From contig CM043969.1 in assembly GCA_014529385.2 (NCBI GenBank), forward strand, positions 69,755,176 through 69,819,175: DNA of 64,000 nucleotides. Direction: 5' to 3'. The stretch comes from Adiantum capillus-veneris (lineage: Eukaryota > Streptophyta > Polypodiopsida > Polypodiales > Pteridaceae). A program made the translations under genes and the position numbers. Positions 21,829-33,389 of the stretch are shown here, piece after piece. Under the pieces are notes generated by a model, which saw only the letters and a program-made list of their open reading frames with translations, had not been told where the DNA came from and ran no database searches. Within the stretch, counting starts at the first letter, position 1. Every line of letters begins with the position of its first letter.

Positions 21829-22974
21829 ATGGGTATAGCCGGAGGAAATTTCTCAGGGGAACTAACAACTAGAAAGGTGTTGCAATCAGACTATTGGTGG
21901 CCTACCTTATTCAAGGATGCATCACTTTTTGCAAAAGGATCTGATGAATGCCAATGTTACAAGATCATGCAACGAAAGGATAGGATGCTCTTACATCATG
22001 TTAGAGTGAATCAACCATTTGAAAAATGGGGTTTGGACTTTGTAAGCCCAATTAGTCAGGTAGCTTGTAGCACTCAATCTCGATATATTACCGTTGTCAT
22101 TGACTATGTGACAAAGTGGGCGGAAGCCAGGGCGACACGTAAGGCGGATGCAAGGTCAACTGCCAAGTTTCTTTTTGAGAACATTATTACAAGATTTGGT
22201 TGTCCCTTTGAGATATTGAGTGACAATGGTACTCATTTTATAAATGGAGTAATAAAAGAACTCACTACCAACTTTATGATAGCTCACCATAAGTCCACAC
22301 CTTATTATCCATAAGCAAATGGCCAAGCTGAGAGCAACAACGAGACCTTAATCTCTATCTTGACCAAAACGGTGGAAGCTCATCGCACAGATTGGGATTT
22401 AAAGATGACTTCAACTTTATGGGCTTATCGTAGTGCGTACAAAGTTGCCATTAACTACACACCGTTTAAGATGGTGTATGGCCAAGAAGTGGTTATGACA
22501 TTGGAGTTTGTCGTTCCTAGTCTTCTAGTAGCTTCTCAAGAAGGTTGGGATGATAACCCCTTAATTTAGCAATTATATATCCTTGGAAGGCTAGATGAAG
22601 AGAGGCAATTAGCTGTGCAAAATGCACTTAATGTGGAGTAAGATAGGAGGAAGAAATGGTTTGACCGTCATCTAAAGAACAAAGATATCAATGTTGGTGA
22701 TAAAGTCCTTATGTATGGAGTGCGTAACGAAAAGAAAAAGTTGAAATATGCGGGAAAAGGACCATATAGAGTATGTGCGATCACCCCACAAGGAACCATT
22801 TGTGTAGAGACTCTTGATGGAGTTGAAACCATTGGATTCCTCAATGGGAGCAAATTCAAAAGATACTATGATCCTTTAAGCCAAGAGGAGCTACATGCCA
22901 TCCATAAAAAAAAGGCACCCAAGGCACAAACAGAATTGAAGAAGATACAGGCTCAAGCTGAGGTTAAGGAGTGA
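21829..22974 (+). pseudogene. pol: E2 integrase, inactivated
   Basis: The integrase inserts element DNA into the genome. An N-terminal zinc-binding segment (about 21829-21960) reads GGNFSGELTTRKVLQSDYWW...SDECQ, with the expected His after GG replaced by Asn and one Cys missing. The catalytic core has its first Asp in KWGLDFVSP, the second in LSDNGTHF, and Glu in NGQAESNN after a stop at about 22312. The C-terminal part (22640-22900) has DRRKKWFDRHLK, VLMYGVRNEKKK and a GKGPYRV segment like plant gypsy elements. Two further stops are present. No chromodomain is seen. Confidence 0.85.
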
Positions 22975-23034
22975 CAATGATGCATAAGACGCCAACAAGA
23001 GGCTAACCTTGGAGATACACATGAATTCCACGTT

Positions 23035-23545
23035 GAAACGGATGAGGATTGGTTGGACTCTGACACACCTCTACGACACCCTATTGAGCTAAACAATGCC
23101 TATGGAAAAGTGCTATATAGCACCTTATTGGACACGGGTGCTAAATATAATCTGCTATCATATGGGGTGTGGTGTTAGTTAGGGAAGCCACCTCTATCTG
23201 AAAGTAGTATCCAAGTCAAGGGTGTCAACAAGAAAAAAACAACAGTTTTTGGAATCTAGCACACTTTTGTCAGTATGACAATGGGGTTGTAGCTCAAGAC
23301 TTTTTGGTCATGCCTACTGGAACTATGGAGGGTGATATAAACCTAGGATGCACGTGGATGATAGCCACCAAATGCACTATTGATTGGGGGACAGGGGGTG
23401 TCACAACACAGAAACCAACTCTTAGCCCTGCCACTCAATCCATAATCCCTGAGATATTACCTCTTAAGGAAATAAAACCCAAAACGTTGCATGTCCAAGA
23501 GGTTGAACCATATGTCTCCATAGCCCAACTCCATTAGGAGATTTC
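23035..23545 (+). pseudogene. E2 retropepsin-like segment located after integrase
   Basis: The frame at about 23100-23175 reads YGKVLYSTLLDTGAKYNLLS, with the hydrophobic-hydrophobic-DTGA core of a retroviral-type aspartic protease. About 150 bp on (23304-23537) comes FLVMPTGTMEG-like sequence and INLGCTWMIATKCTIDW, resembling the LGxxWL segment at the end of retropepsins. Frameshifts lie between. Usual Ty3/gypsy order is gag-PR-RT-RH-INT, so a protease here is out of place. It could be a true lineage-specific order or a joined fragment of another element. Confidence 0.55.
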
Positions 23546-23594
23546 GGAGGTCTTTTGGAAGAGAGAGGAAAATAAGCTCCTCCAATGAGAGAAG

Positions 23595-23786
23595 TGTTGG
23601 GGTATAAAGCCCAATGTGGTCGCCCAGGTAAGTGGGCGGGCCGCCTGGTATGTACACATATTCTTTTGTGAAAACCTAATAAGAACTCACTATGCTCTAC
23701 ACATTACAGTAGAGCGAGTTCACCATATCGTCGTGCTCTTCTTCTCGCACTCTCTCTCGCGACGCACTTCCGCTCGTACTCCTTCA
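23595..23786 (+). repeat. copia 5' LTR (192 bp)
   Basis: TGTTGGGGTATAAAGCCC...TCGTACTCCTTCA. Its partner at 29167-29358 has the same length and is about 97% identical by eye. It carries a short CTCTCTCTCGCG stretch near the end. Confidence 0.93.
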
Positions 23787-23788
23787 AC

Positions 23789-23799
23789 TGGTATCAGAT
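23789..23799 (+). promoter_or_regulatory. copia primer-binding site (tRNA-iMet)
   Basis: TGGTATCAGA lies two bases after the LTR end and is the complement of the initiator tRNA-Met 3' end used by most plant copia elements. Confidence 0.85.
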
Positions 23800-24868
23800 C
23801 TCAGATCGAGGCTCGGGGCAGCATTTGCAGGTAGCCATAGTCACCTGCTCAGATTGGAGTGAGATTCGACAGGCAAAGACACGGCCCCAAATCCGTGTCT
23901 TCATTCTAAGAATTTCATTCTAAGGTCATCTCGGCCACCGTTTGGGTTCGACAGAGTTCTGCGTAGGCCATTTTCGACTACGTGGTCTCGGCGGGTGCAG
24001 ATCCGACTCTGCAAATTTGGGGTTTCGGCCTACGACTGCAGGTGCTGAGGATATCTGCACTTCCAAAGTGCTGATTTGTGGTTGTATACACAATGAAGGA
24101 TGGCTCACAGTTCTTGGAGGCGTGTCACATACGACACGGACGCATCTACACACAGACTGTAGGCGACATCCACTAGTTCATCAGGTAGCTTGTGTTTGCT
24201 GCTTGATATTCCAGATTTCATCTTGACATTGCAGGTACTTCCACATGGGATGTATTTTCAGAGATGATGTATGTCTGTTGAGGGTTTGCTGGATGTAAGT
24301 CACGCAGCAAACAACCGCCGCAGCGGTTACAGCATACAGTGGGAAATTTGTGGATGTATGACTTTGTGGGAAGTCTATGTACTGTCAGATTTACTGCAGC
24401 CTTTGTTGAGGGTCGAGTGAGGTTTTATTGAGCTAGGTGATTCTCGAATGTTGAGATCCTTTCAGTGATACAGGTCTTGGAGCGATCCCTCGAGCACCCT
24501 TAGATAGGCAGCTAGGATGCATTGACTGTGAGTTAGACAGTTGGGATTGCATCTTTGCTTTACTACCGTTGAGGCATTGTCGCAGTCTATGTTTACAGGA
24601 CAGTGACAGGACAGTGAGAGACAGTACAGGTGCAGGACAGGTTTACCCACAGCTTATAGTGTTAGAGAGACAGTGGTTTTCTGAGCTGTTTTTGGTCTGG
24701 TTTTTGAGTACACCAGAGCCATTTTACAAAGGAGACTCTACCAAAATTTATGAAGAATCTGAAGATTTCTTGGTTCATTTGACAGGTTGATATTGGTTCA
24801 GAGGTCAGTTTACAGGGTAAACTCTCCTGAATTTTTCCCAGGAAAGTAAACTACTGTGAAGCGTAGCT
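23800..24868 (+). other. copia untranslated leader
   Basis: About 1.07 kb between the primer site and the gag ATG, with only short frames. No internal repeat is recognised. It is long for an element with 192-bp LTRs and may hold packaging signals (inference). Confidence 0.6.
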
Positions 24869-27800
24869 ATGGTTGGATCACAAGACACTGCTCTTTACAA
24901 TATCAAGAAGCTGGATGGAACCAATTTTCCATTGTGGAAGAAGCAGATTTGGCACGTGTTGGTACAAAAGAAGCAGATAAAACCTATAAACCTCAAGGGG
25001 ATAAAACCAGAAGATATGGACGAAGATGAATGGAGAAAAATGGATGAATTGGCACTTTCTACCATTATGCTGACTTTGGCAGAAAGCGTTTACTTCAATG
25101 TAGCAGACGAGATGTCAGCTTATCAAGCATGGTTAAAGCTGAGTGATCTTTATGAGAAGCAGAGTGCAGCTTCACAGGTATACTGGCTTAAGAAGCTTAT
25201 TGACTTGAAGATGAAAGAAGGGACACCTATGTCCAATCATCTGAATGAATTCAACACCATCTACAGTCAGTTGTCAGCTCAAGGTGTCAAGTTTGATGAA
25301 CCTGTTAGAGCTATGTTCCTGTTGATCACATTGCCGGAAAGTTGGGACACTTTTCGTACAGCTTTGAGTAATTCTGCACCTCCAGATGGTTTGAACATAG
25401 CAGGTGTAGAAGGAAGTCTGCTTACTGAAGAAACCAATAGAAAGACAATGGACAAAGGCAAAGGAACAACCTTAGTTGTCAGGGGAAGGACCAAAGAAAA
25501 GTACAAAGGTGGAAAGAGGAATCAGTCTCGTAGCAAGTCCCGCTGTGCTAAAGGCAAGAGTGACATAGAATGCTACCATTGTGGCAAGAAGGGTCACATG
25601 CAAAGAGACTGCAAAGAATGGAAAGCAGAAAAAGGCAAAGAGAAAGCTGAAGACCATGGTGAGAAGAACAAGTCCTCAGTGAAGATTCAAGAAATAAATG
25701 TGACAAACACTGTTGCAGAGGATGACAGTCTAGTGTCAGGAGACATCTACTTCTTGAAGAATACAATGGACTCAGCTCTTCTTACAGCATCTGATGGAAA
25801 TGCACTGAGTGGCTGGATTATAGACTCAGGGGCATCATTTCATTTGTCTCCAAACAAGGAGTGGTTTACCTCTTATGTGACCACTAAAGATCATGTTTGG
25901 CTAGGCAATGGGCAGACATGTGAGATCTTAGGTGTTGGAGATGTTCAATTGAAGTTTCAGAATGGCTCTTCTTTCACGCTGAAGAATGTGAGACATGTTC
26001 CTGCAATTACAAAGAGCTTGATCAGCACAGGTTTACTTGATGATGCTGGCTACGTCACCACTTTTGGACAGAACATGTGGAAGATATCCAAGAGTTCTAT
26101 GACAATAGCACATGGAGTAAAGTCTGGAGGACTTTACATGATTTATGTATCAAATGTCTCTAAAAATGTAATCAATGTAACCGAGAAGCCGAATGTTTCT
26201 TTGTGGCATAACCGGTTAGGACATATGTCCAAGAAGGGAATGGAAATCTTGTCTCGTTCTGGTTATTTGCTTGGCTTGTCATTTAATGATTTTGAATTTT
26301 GTGAACATTGTCTGTATGGTAAGCAAACACAGCATCCACATAAGCATAGAAGCAGTAGAAGAGATACACAGTTGGCACTTGTTCATAGTGATTTGTGTGG
26401 ACCTATGCCTATTCTATCTCTAGGGGGGGCTTCTTACTTTATGACATTTATAGATGATTACTCGAGGAAAGTATGGGTTTACTTTCTCAAGCACAAAGAT
26501 GAAGCGTTTCGTGTTTTCAAAACGTTTGTGACACTTGTGGAGAATCGGAGTGGCAAGAAGCTTAAATGCTTACGCACTAACAATGGTGGAGAGTATGTTT
26601 CAAAGGCCTTTCAGGACTTTTGTGAGTCAAAAGGTATAAAACGTGAACTTACTGCTCCTTACAATCCTCCTCAAAATGGTGTTGCTGAGAGGATGAATAG
26701 GACCATACAAGAGAAGGTCAGAAGTATGTTGTCTAATGCACAGCTGCCAAATGGGTTTTGGGATGAAGCTGTATCAACAGCTGTTCATCTTATAAATAGA
26801 TCTCCTAGCAAGGTTTTGCAGAAGGATTCAGTGCCAGAGATGGTATGGTCAGGCAAGGTGCCCTCATACAAGCATCTCAGAGTCTTTAGCTCTGAGGCAT
26901 ATACTCACGTTCTAAAGGAATTTAGGAGCAAACTTGAGCCAAAGAGTAGAAAGTGCATCTTTCTAGGCTATGGTAATTCTGGTGAGATGGGGTACAGACT
27001 TTGGGATCCCGAATCCAGAAAGGTTATCCGCAGCAATGATGTTCACTTTAATGAATCCAAATATCATTCTAAACCAGAGAGGGTTGAGGAGATTAGAAGA
27101 GTTGTCTTCCAAGAAGATGGACCTGCACGTGCAAGACAAAATGTCAGGGCTCAAGAGGAGCAAGGACAGGATAGATTGGAACCACAAGTTGTGACTGAGC
27201 CTGAGCCACCTATTGTGCGTAGATCTGGACGTATCACGCGACCTCCTGATAGGTTTGTTCCATCTATGAACTATGTCATGTTGACTGATTGCAATGAGCC
27301 TTCATGTTACAAGGAAGCAGTGCAAATGAAGGACTCCAGGAATTCGCAACTGGCCATGCAGTCAAAGATGACAGCTCTGCATAAAAACCAGACATGGAAG
27401 CTAGTTAAATTACCACAGGGCAAAAAGTCTAAGCCACCTATTGTGCGTAGATCTGGACGTATCACGCGACCTCCTGATAGGTTTGTTCCATCTATGAACT
27501 ATGTCATGTTGACTGATTGCAATGAGCCTTCATGTTACAAGGAAGCAGTGCAAATGAAGGACTCCAGGAATTCGCAAGTGGCCATGCAGTCAAAGATGAC
27601 AGCTCTGCATAAAAACCAGACATGGAAGCTAGTTAAATTACCACAGGGCAAAAAGTCTCTACCTTGTAAATGGGTTTACAGGTATAAGATCACCGCTCAT
27701 GATAGTCAGCCAAAGTACAAAGCAAGGCTTGTTGCCAAGGGCTTTAAGCAAGAACAAGGCATTGACTTTGATGAAGTCTTCTCTTCAGTGGTCAAGATGA

Positions 27801-29077
27801 CTACATTGAGATGCTTTCTTGCATTGGTTGCCATATTAGATTTGGTGTTGCACCAAATGGATGCCAAGACAACGTTCTTGCATGGTGATTTAGATGTGGA
27901 AATTTACATGCAGTAGCCAGAAGTTGTTGACAAAGGCAAGGAAGATTTGGTATGCCAGTTGTTAAAGAGTCTTAATGGCTTAAAACAATCACCGAGGGCA
28001 TGGTACCATAAGTTCCACAAGTTTATACTTTCTCAAGGCTACCAATGTAGTGAGTTCGATCACTGTCTATATACAAAGAGAGCTAAGGATGGCAGCAGTT
28101 GGCTGATCCTTATTTTGTATGTGGATGACATGTTGATTGCTGGCAAGCACTTGGAAGAAATTTCAGCTTTGAAGTCAAAGATGGCAAAATCGTTTGACAT
28201 GAAAGACATGGGTGAGGCAAGTCATATACTTGGTATGCGCATTGAGAGAGACAGATCAAAGAAGTTGATTTGGTTATCTCAAACAGAGTATATTGACAAG
28301 GTTTTGCAACGTTTCCATATGGAGAAGGGAAAGGCATTGAGTGTTCCATTGCCACCATATGTGAAACTTAGCAAACAAGATTGTCCTGTGTCTAAGGAAG
28401 AACATGCTGAAATGGATAAGATTCCATATGCTTTTGCAGTGGGTAGTTTAATGTATGAAATGATTGCTACTCGCCCAGACATTGCATTTGCAGTGGGAGT
28501 AGTAAGTCGATATATGTCAAACCCAGGCAAGAAACATTGGGAGGCAGTGAAAGGAATATTGAGATACCTGAAAGCTACAAAGAGTATGTGTATATGCTAT
28601 GGGAGTCAGGAGCTAAGTGTAAAGGGTTTTACAGACTCAGATTATGCAGGTGACTTAGACAACCGAAGGTCTACGTCAGGGTATGTCTTTACATTGGCTG
28701 GTGGAGCAGTATCATGGCATTCTAGATTACAAGATTGTGTTACTCAGTCCATTACAGAGGCTGAATATGTTGCAGCATCAGAGGCATGCAAAGAATCAAT
28801 TTGGCTTAATGGACTAGTAACAGATTTGGGAATCAAAGAAGAGATGCATGTGTTATATTGTGATAGTCAAAGTGCTATACAATTGGCTCGCAATCCAGTT
28901 TATCACTCAAAGACAACGCATGTGGATGTGAAGTATCATTTCATCAGGGAAATGCTCGAGGATAAGCAACTTCAGCTTGTCAAAGTTCACACCACAGAAA
29001 ATCCTGCTGATCTACTTACAAAAGGACTTCCCTCAAAGAGCTTTGCGCATTTTCGCAAGCAGTTAGGTGTAGGGTAG
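24869..29077 (+). pseudogene. gag-pol: copia Gag-Pol polyprotein, one premature stop
   Basis: 1402 codons in one frame from ATG 24869, broken only by TAG 27914-27916. Domains by approximate residue: UBN2-type Gag 1-220; zinc knuckle CYHCGKKGHMQRDC at ~235; aspartic protease with WIIDSGASFHLS at ~315; pre-integrase LWHNRLGHMSKKGMEIL at ~447; integrase 505-680 with SDLCGP, RTNNGGEY and PYNPPQNGVAERMNR; reverse transcriptase from ~930 with KWVYRYK, DAKTTFLHGDL and catalytic YVDDM; RNase H with TDSDYAGD, TEAEYVA and CDSQSAI to the end. The stop falls just after FLHGDLDVEIYMQ in RT. Integrase has Asn where the second catalytic Asp belongs (RTDNG in the family). A 76-residue in-frame tandem duplication lies between integrase and RT (27206-27661). 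It is otherwise very well preserved. Confidence 0.95.
27206..27661 (+). repeat. In-frame 228-bp tandem duplication in copia pol
   Basis: 27206-27433 and 27434-27661 are near-identical direct copies (one clear difference, CTG/GTG, giving Leu/Val). Each encodes PPIVRRSGRITRPPDRF through KLPQGKKS. It duplicates the linker before RT and the first RT residues. A length of 228 = 3 x 76 keeps the frame. Confidence 0.95.
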
Positions 29078-29154
29078 TACATCACTTCTCTACATCTCTT
29101 GTATATTAGCTTGTATAGTAGTTTCTCTCACACTTAAAGTACCACATTGGACTT

Positions 29155-29358
29155 TAAGTGGGAGGTTGTTGGGGTATAAAGCCCAATGTGGTCGCCCAGG
29201 TAAGTGGGCGGGCCGCCAGGTATGTACACATATTCATTTGTGAAAACCTAATAAGAACTCACTATGCTCTACACATTACAGTAGAGCGAGTTCACCATAT
29301 CGTCGTGCTCTTCTTCTCGCACTCTCTCTCGCGTCGCAATTCTGCTCGTACTCCTTCA
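29155..29358 (+). repeat. copia polypurine tract and 3' LTR
   Basis: AAGTGGGAGG (about 29156-29165) is followed by the 192-bp LTR 29167-29358. After the LTR comes AGAAG, the target duplication, and E2 sequence resumes. Confidence 0.93.
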
Positions 29359-29410
29359 AGAAGAGCCTACGTTACGTAGAAAAATAGATTGATATTAGCA
29401 AAAATATAAA

Positions 29411-30236
29411 AGGTGTCCCTCTCCTCATTTAATAATCTAGTGGTCCTTGAAGACGATCACTCTGTTTCATTTAATGCGAGCACCTTTTTCAGAAGGTAGA
29501 TGCGGTGCATTTGATACGGCTTACGTCATCACTAGAACTCAAAAAGTTACAAAACTATCAAGTGGTGGAAGATTTTGAAACTTTTGATACTGTCAATGCG
29601 TCCGGAACGCCCAAATATCCTAGAAATGAATGTCCAATTGCCTCGCTCCGACATCCAAAGAGGCAAAGAATGTTAAAAACCCCTAAAAGAACATTTTACT
29701 AACGCCGCGCGAGGGGGCATTCCAAAATTTTGGAAAGCCTCCTCGCGTGCCGTTAGTAAAAAACCTCTTTTTTCCTCTTTTAGGGAGTTTTTTGAGAGGA
29801 AAATGTCAAAAAACCTCTTAAAAGGGGCTTTCTTGAAAGATAATTGTCCAAAAATCACTAAAAGGAGCTTTGTACTAACGGCGCGCAGAGGGGCATTCTA
29901 GAATTTTAGAATGCCTCCTCACGCGCCTTAAGTAAAAAGCCCATTTTTTTGGGGTTTTTTGACTTTTTTTGCCTCTCCGGATGTCGGAATGAGACAAGTA
30001 GACATTCGTTTTTAGGGTATTTTGGCGTTCCGGACGCATTGGTGGTGTCAAAAGCCTCAAAATCTATCACTATTTGATAGTTTGTGACTTTTCAACTTTC
30101 AGTGATGACGTAAGCTGCATTGAATGCGCCGCACCTGCCTCCTGAAAAAGACACTCGCATTAAATAAAAAAGTGACCGTTTTCAAGGACGATTGGGAATA
30201 TAAATCTACTTTTTAGAGTGTCTGGTGTCCTTTTGG
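29411..30236. mobile_element. Foldback element with ~330-bp inverted arms
   Basis: The sequence from about 29411 to 29760 matches, inverted, about 29875 to 30236. Shared anchors include TTTAATGCGAG, GCTTACGTCATCACT, AATGCGTCCGGAACGCC and CCGACATCC. Arms are roughly 80% identical by eye. Each arm also holds its own palindrome: 29701-29754 and about 29878-29931 (GCGCG...GGGGCATTC / GAATGCC-type stems meeting at AAAATTTT). It is non-coding. Long inverted arms suggest a foldback or Mutator-type MITE. No target duplication was identified. It lies in E2, just downstream of the copia insertion. Confidence 0.75.
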
Positions 30237-30379
30237 ACGTACTCACAAGGTGCAAGTGCATTTTAAAAAAAGTTTCTAGAGAGAGAAATACAATTTCTTA
30301 CAAGGCCCTCCAAATGACCTCCGAAATTTTATAATGTCTAGAGCTTCAACTGATGTAGTTGAACTTAAAGCTTGAGAAA

Positions 30380-31365
30380 CACAAGACCCATCCCAATATA
30401 ACAAAGAAAACATACAAGTGGTCCCCTAAAGCTTCTTTAGCGACCATAGCTAGTGCTAAAAGACAGAAGCTTGGTAAGAGACGTCCCACTCGTCCCAAGA
30501 AATGTAAATAAACGTTGCGTTGGATTCCTAAAAAATTATTGGAAGCCCAAGGCTACTATGAAGGAAATGATTAAATCTGGGTGCCAAAACGTAAATTGTG
30601 CTCTTACTTGTCACCTGGCCCATGTGAGCCCAATCCTGTAACTCCCAAACAAATTGAAGATTGTGGAAAGAAAAAAATCACGGAATGCTACACACCTGCT
30701 TCAGAGCTAGTTTGGGTGCCGAAGAAAGAACGATTTGTTCCACCTAGTTTAGGAGCAGGAAAGTCAAATGAAGCTTCTTGCTTTTCATGTAGTTCCTATA
30801 CGAAAATAGAAGCTTTGACACAACCTCCATCCACCATTGTACATATCCATACAAACAAGGAAGAGTTTGCACCTCCCGTTGTAAGTTCACCACCTACAAC
30901 AACGTTGCAAATAAAAGCATGGGAGAGTACCTTACCACCCTTGCAACTAGACGAAACGCATAGGGCGGTCCAAAACTATTGGTTAAAGCCTTCACCCATA
31001 ACAAATTTGGAACAATTGGTTTCAAAAGGTGACAACATCATTCCAAAAGGTATGATCTACCCAAGGAAGGGGGGAGTGTTTGTTGACATCCATCATTCAC
31101 CCCAGTCAAAAAATATTGGTTAAAGACTTCACCCATAACAACTTTGGAACAACTGGTTTCAAAAGGTGATGATATCATTCCAAAAGGTATGATCTACCGA
31201 AGGAAGGGGGGAGTGTTTGTTGACATCCATCATTCACTTGCTTTCCTCTCAACCTTCCTCCCTGACCTCTCAATCTCTAATCCTAGGGAATGTATATATA
31301 AGTCCTTATACTCACCAAAACAAGATAAAAAAGCAAAGAGCAAGATCCACCAAACAATACTGTGA
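30380..31365 (+). pseudogene. E2 polyprotein tail with WVPK motifs, partly tandem-duplicated
   Basis: Frames from about 30390 carry YKWSPKAS, RWIPKKLLEAQGYY, IWVPKRKLC, ELVWVPKKERFVPP and LPPLQLDE, all with counterparts in E1 (7870-8560). The longest open stretch is about 30581-31123. The last ~134 bp (31010-31120), including SKGDNIIPKGMIYPRKGG and its purine tract, are repeated at about 31140-31250. The repeated W(V/I)PK tetrapeptide is the hallmark; no function is known to me. It follows the integrase/protease block in E2 and follows gag directly in E1. Confidence 0.6.
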
Positions 31366-31473
31366 AAACTTACAGTTCTATACATAACACAAAATCATAA
31401 AAACACATTATGCACAAGAACATGACCCTTGTAATATTTGCACTCTAATCATCATCTATCTGTGTGTACAGGT

Positions 31474-31854
31474 ATGGCTAGTACGCTAGAGTCATCCACT
31501 CCTGCCTTGGGTGAGAGGAAGCCTCGTTACTTTTCACAAGCGTTTCACATGGTCTTTCTGGTGCCTTCCTATGAATGGGATTTGGTAGGTACGCTAGCAT
31601 GTGAGAGGAATTTCGAGGAGTTAGAATGGCGGATACATCTCTTGACCACGACTAATCCATACATAGTAGAGAGTGTCTCTCCCATTGCACAAGCCTATCC
31701 TTTTGACCAAGATGACTATAGGCATCTAGTGACCTTGTTAGTAAACATTTGTGCCTCTGACGAGATGAAGAAGATTTACATGATTACACAGATGGCACAT
31801 ATGGTCTCACAGATGATGACTTTTTTTTTCTCGACGACGAGGATAGGGGTTTAG
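31474..31854 (+). CDS. E2 small 3' ORF of unknown function
   Basis: Counterpart of the E1 ORF at 8778. Starts MASTLESSTPALGER and keeps LACERNFEELEW and YIVESVSPIAQAYPFDQDDY. After about residue 93 the reading departs from E1 (small indels) and runs on to 31854. The frame has survived although neighbouring domains are full of stops, which suggests past selection on it. TACAGGT precedes the ATG. Confidence 0.5.
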   Translation: MASTLESSTPALGERKPRYFSQAFHMVFLVPSYEWDLVGTLACERNFEELEWRIHLLTTTNPYIVESVSPIAQAYPFDQDDYRHLVTLLVNICASDEMKKIYMITQMAHMVSQMMTFFFSTTRIGV

Positions 31855-33021
31855 CCTTAGGGTTCCCCTCCAATCTCTACAGTATCCTATCCCTTGACTC
31901 TCTAAGGGGAGTGCAAATAATTAGGTTAGGGTTCATTATGTTTTTTAATTGTGTTAAATAAGTGTTGGTACCTTTTTCCACTAATGTGCCTCTAGAAGGT
32001 GGATGTTTGGTAGTAACTATTGTGCAGTTTGTGACTTCATAAGGATTCCTTTGAAGGACAATGATAATGCATGTTTACATGTTACATCGGATGTTCTCCA
32101 TTATATCAGGTGTACTACTTCCTTTTATCTATGCTTCCACATTTACATGTTTGCATCTTGTCATTTGAATTCTAACAATGCATAAAATTTATGAACTTGT
32201 GACATTGCCACTATTTAGATGCTATAATTTTTTCAAAATTCTAGTACCTTGTTCTTCTCTTTGAGTTTGGTCTATTAGTTGGTTTTAAGTAGGTATCAGG
32301 ACCTTAGGCTAAACTACGCCACTTATATGCTGACTTTAATTCCTAAATAGTCTATTAATTGTAGTAAGTTCAGTAATGTTTTAGGCTATGAGGATATAGT
32401 TCTCTCTAGTTTATTCTATCTAAGTGTGACTTTTGTTATGGAAGCCCATGTGTTAAGCTGGTATTTGAGACCTTGAGTCTCCCAGCTACTGCTGGTATTT
32501 GAGACCTCGAGTCCCCCAGCTACTTGTAGCAACTAAAAAAACAACAAAAAAGAAAACAAAGGAAAAAAAAAAAGAGAAAAAGAAAAGAGAAAGCAAATAG
32601 CACAAACTTCCTTGTATTTTATTTGGATCACACTTAAGTGGTATCAGTGACAAGACCACTAGTCCTTAGACCCCGACGAGCATTCCTAGGGTTAACTACT
32701 CTTTAGTCAATATTTTTTAATTAATGTTGGTCAATCTAGTACTTACTTTAGCCCTAGCTCTTGTGTACTTCTCTTAGAGTTGACCTAATAAACCCTAACT
32801 CAATTGCATTTTATCGAGGTACTACACTTGTTCTAGTTGGCAATGTTAAAATTCACGAATTTGTTTTTGCATTTTCTAGAATATTATGTATGCATCTCAC
32901 TTATTGCACACCTACACATGCTGCCTTTGATCTTTCACAATGTTGTTTTTCTTCTGACACAGGTACTTCTATCGTGGATCCTGATGCTGCACTGTTATGT
33001 TCCGAGGACGGAATCTACATC
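31855..33021. other. E2 3' untranslated spacer
   Basis: No coding frame supported. The first ~140 bp match E1; the rest is diverged. A 34-bp unit, CTGGTATTTGAGACCTTGAG plus CCCAGCTACT, is repeated twice at about 32458-32525. An A-rich stretch lies at about 32527-32600. Confidence 0.55.
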
Positions 33022-33308
33022 AGGAAGAGGGGCATGTTAACCACTGGTGTCCACTTCTAGTAGTCATGGGCCGGGCTTGTCGGTCTAATAGGAAAAGTAT
33101 AAGAGTGATTGCCGATGAGAGGCACACTCTAACAGGAACATTCAAGGGTTAGTTGGCTAAGTATGGGTACCCAAGTGTGAATGGGGCGAGCTCATATAAA
33201 AGTCACCTAAACCTAAAAATCATTCATTCTTTCATTTGTGCACTTGAAGAGTGCTCTTGCTCCATCTCCATCTTCTTCTTCTTCATCTCCTTGTGTGTGT
33301 GTGTATGC

Positions 33309-33389
<81 letters not shown>

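Larger units (their letters stand above)
23595..29358 (+). mobile_element. Complete Ty1/copia LTR retrotransposon (5764 bp)
   Basis: Two 192-bp LTRs (23595-23786 and 29167-29358), both TGTTGGGG...CCTTCA, are flanked by perfect 5-bp duplications AGAAG (23590-23594, 29359-29363). They differ at about five positions. A tRNA-iMet type primer site follows the 5' LTR and a purine tract (AAGTGGGAGG) precedes the 3' LTR. The gag-pol frame runs 24869-29077 with a single stop. It is inserted into E2 after the protease-like segment and is one of the youngest insertions in the window by LTR similarity. Confidence 0.95.
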
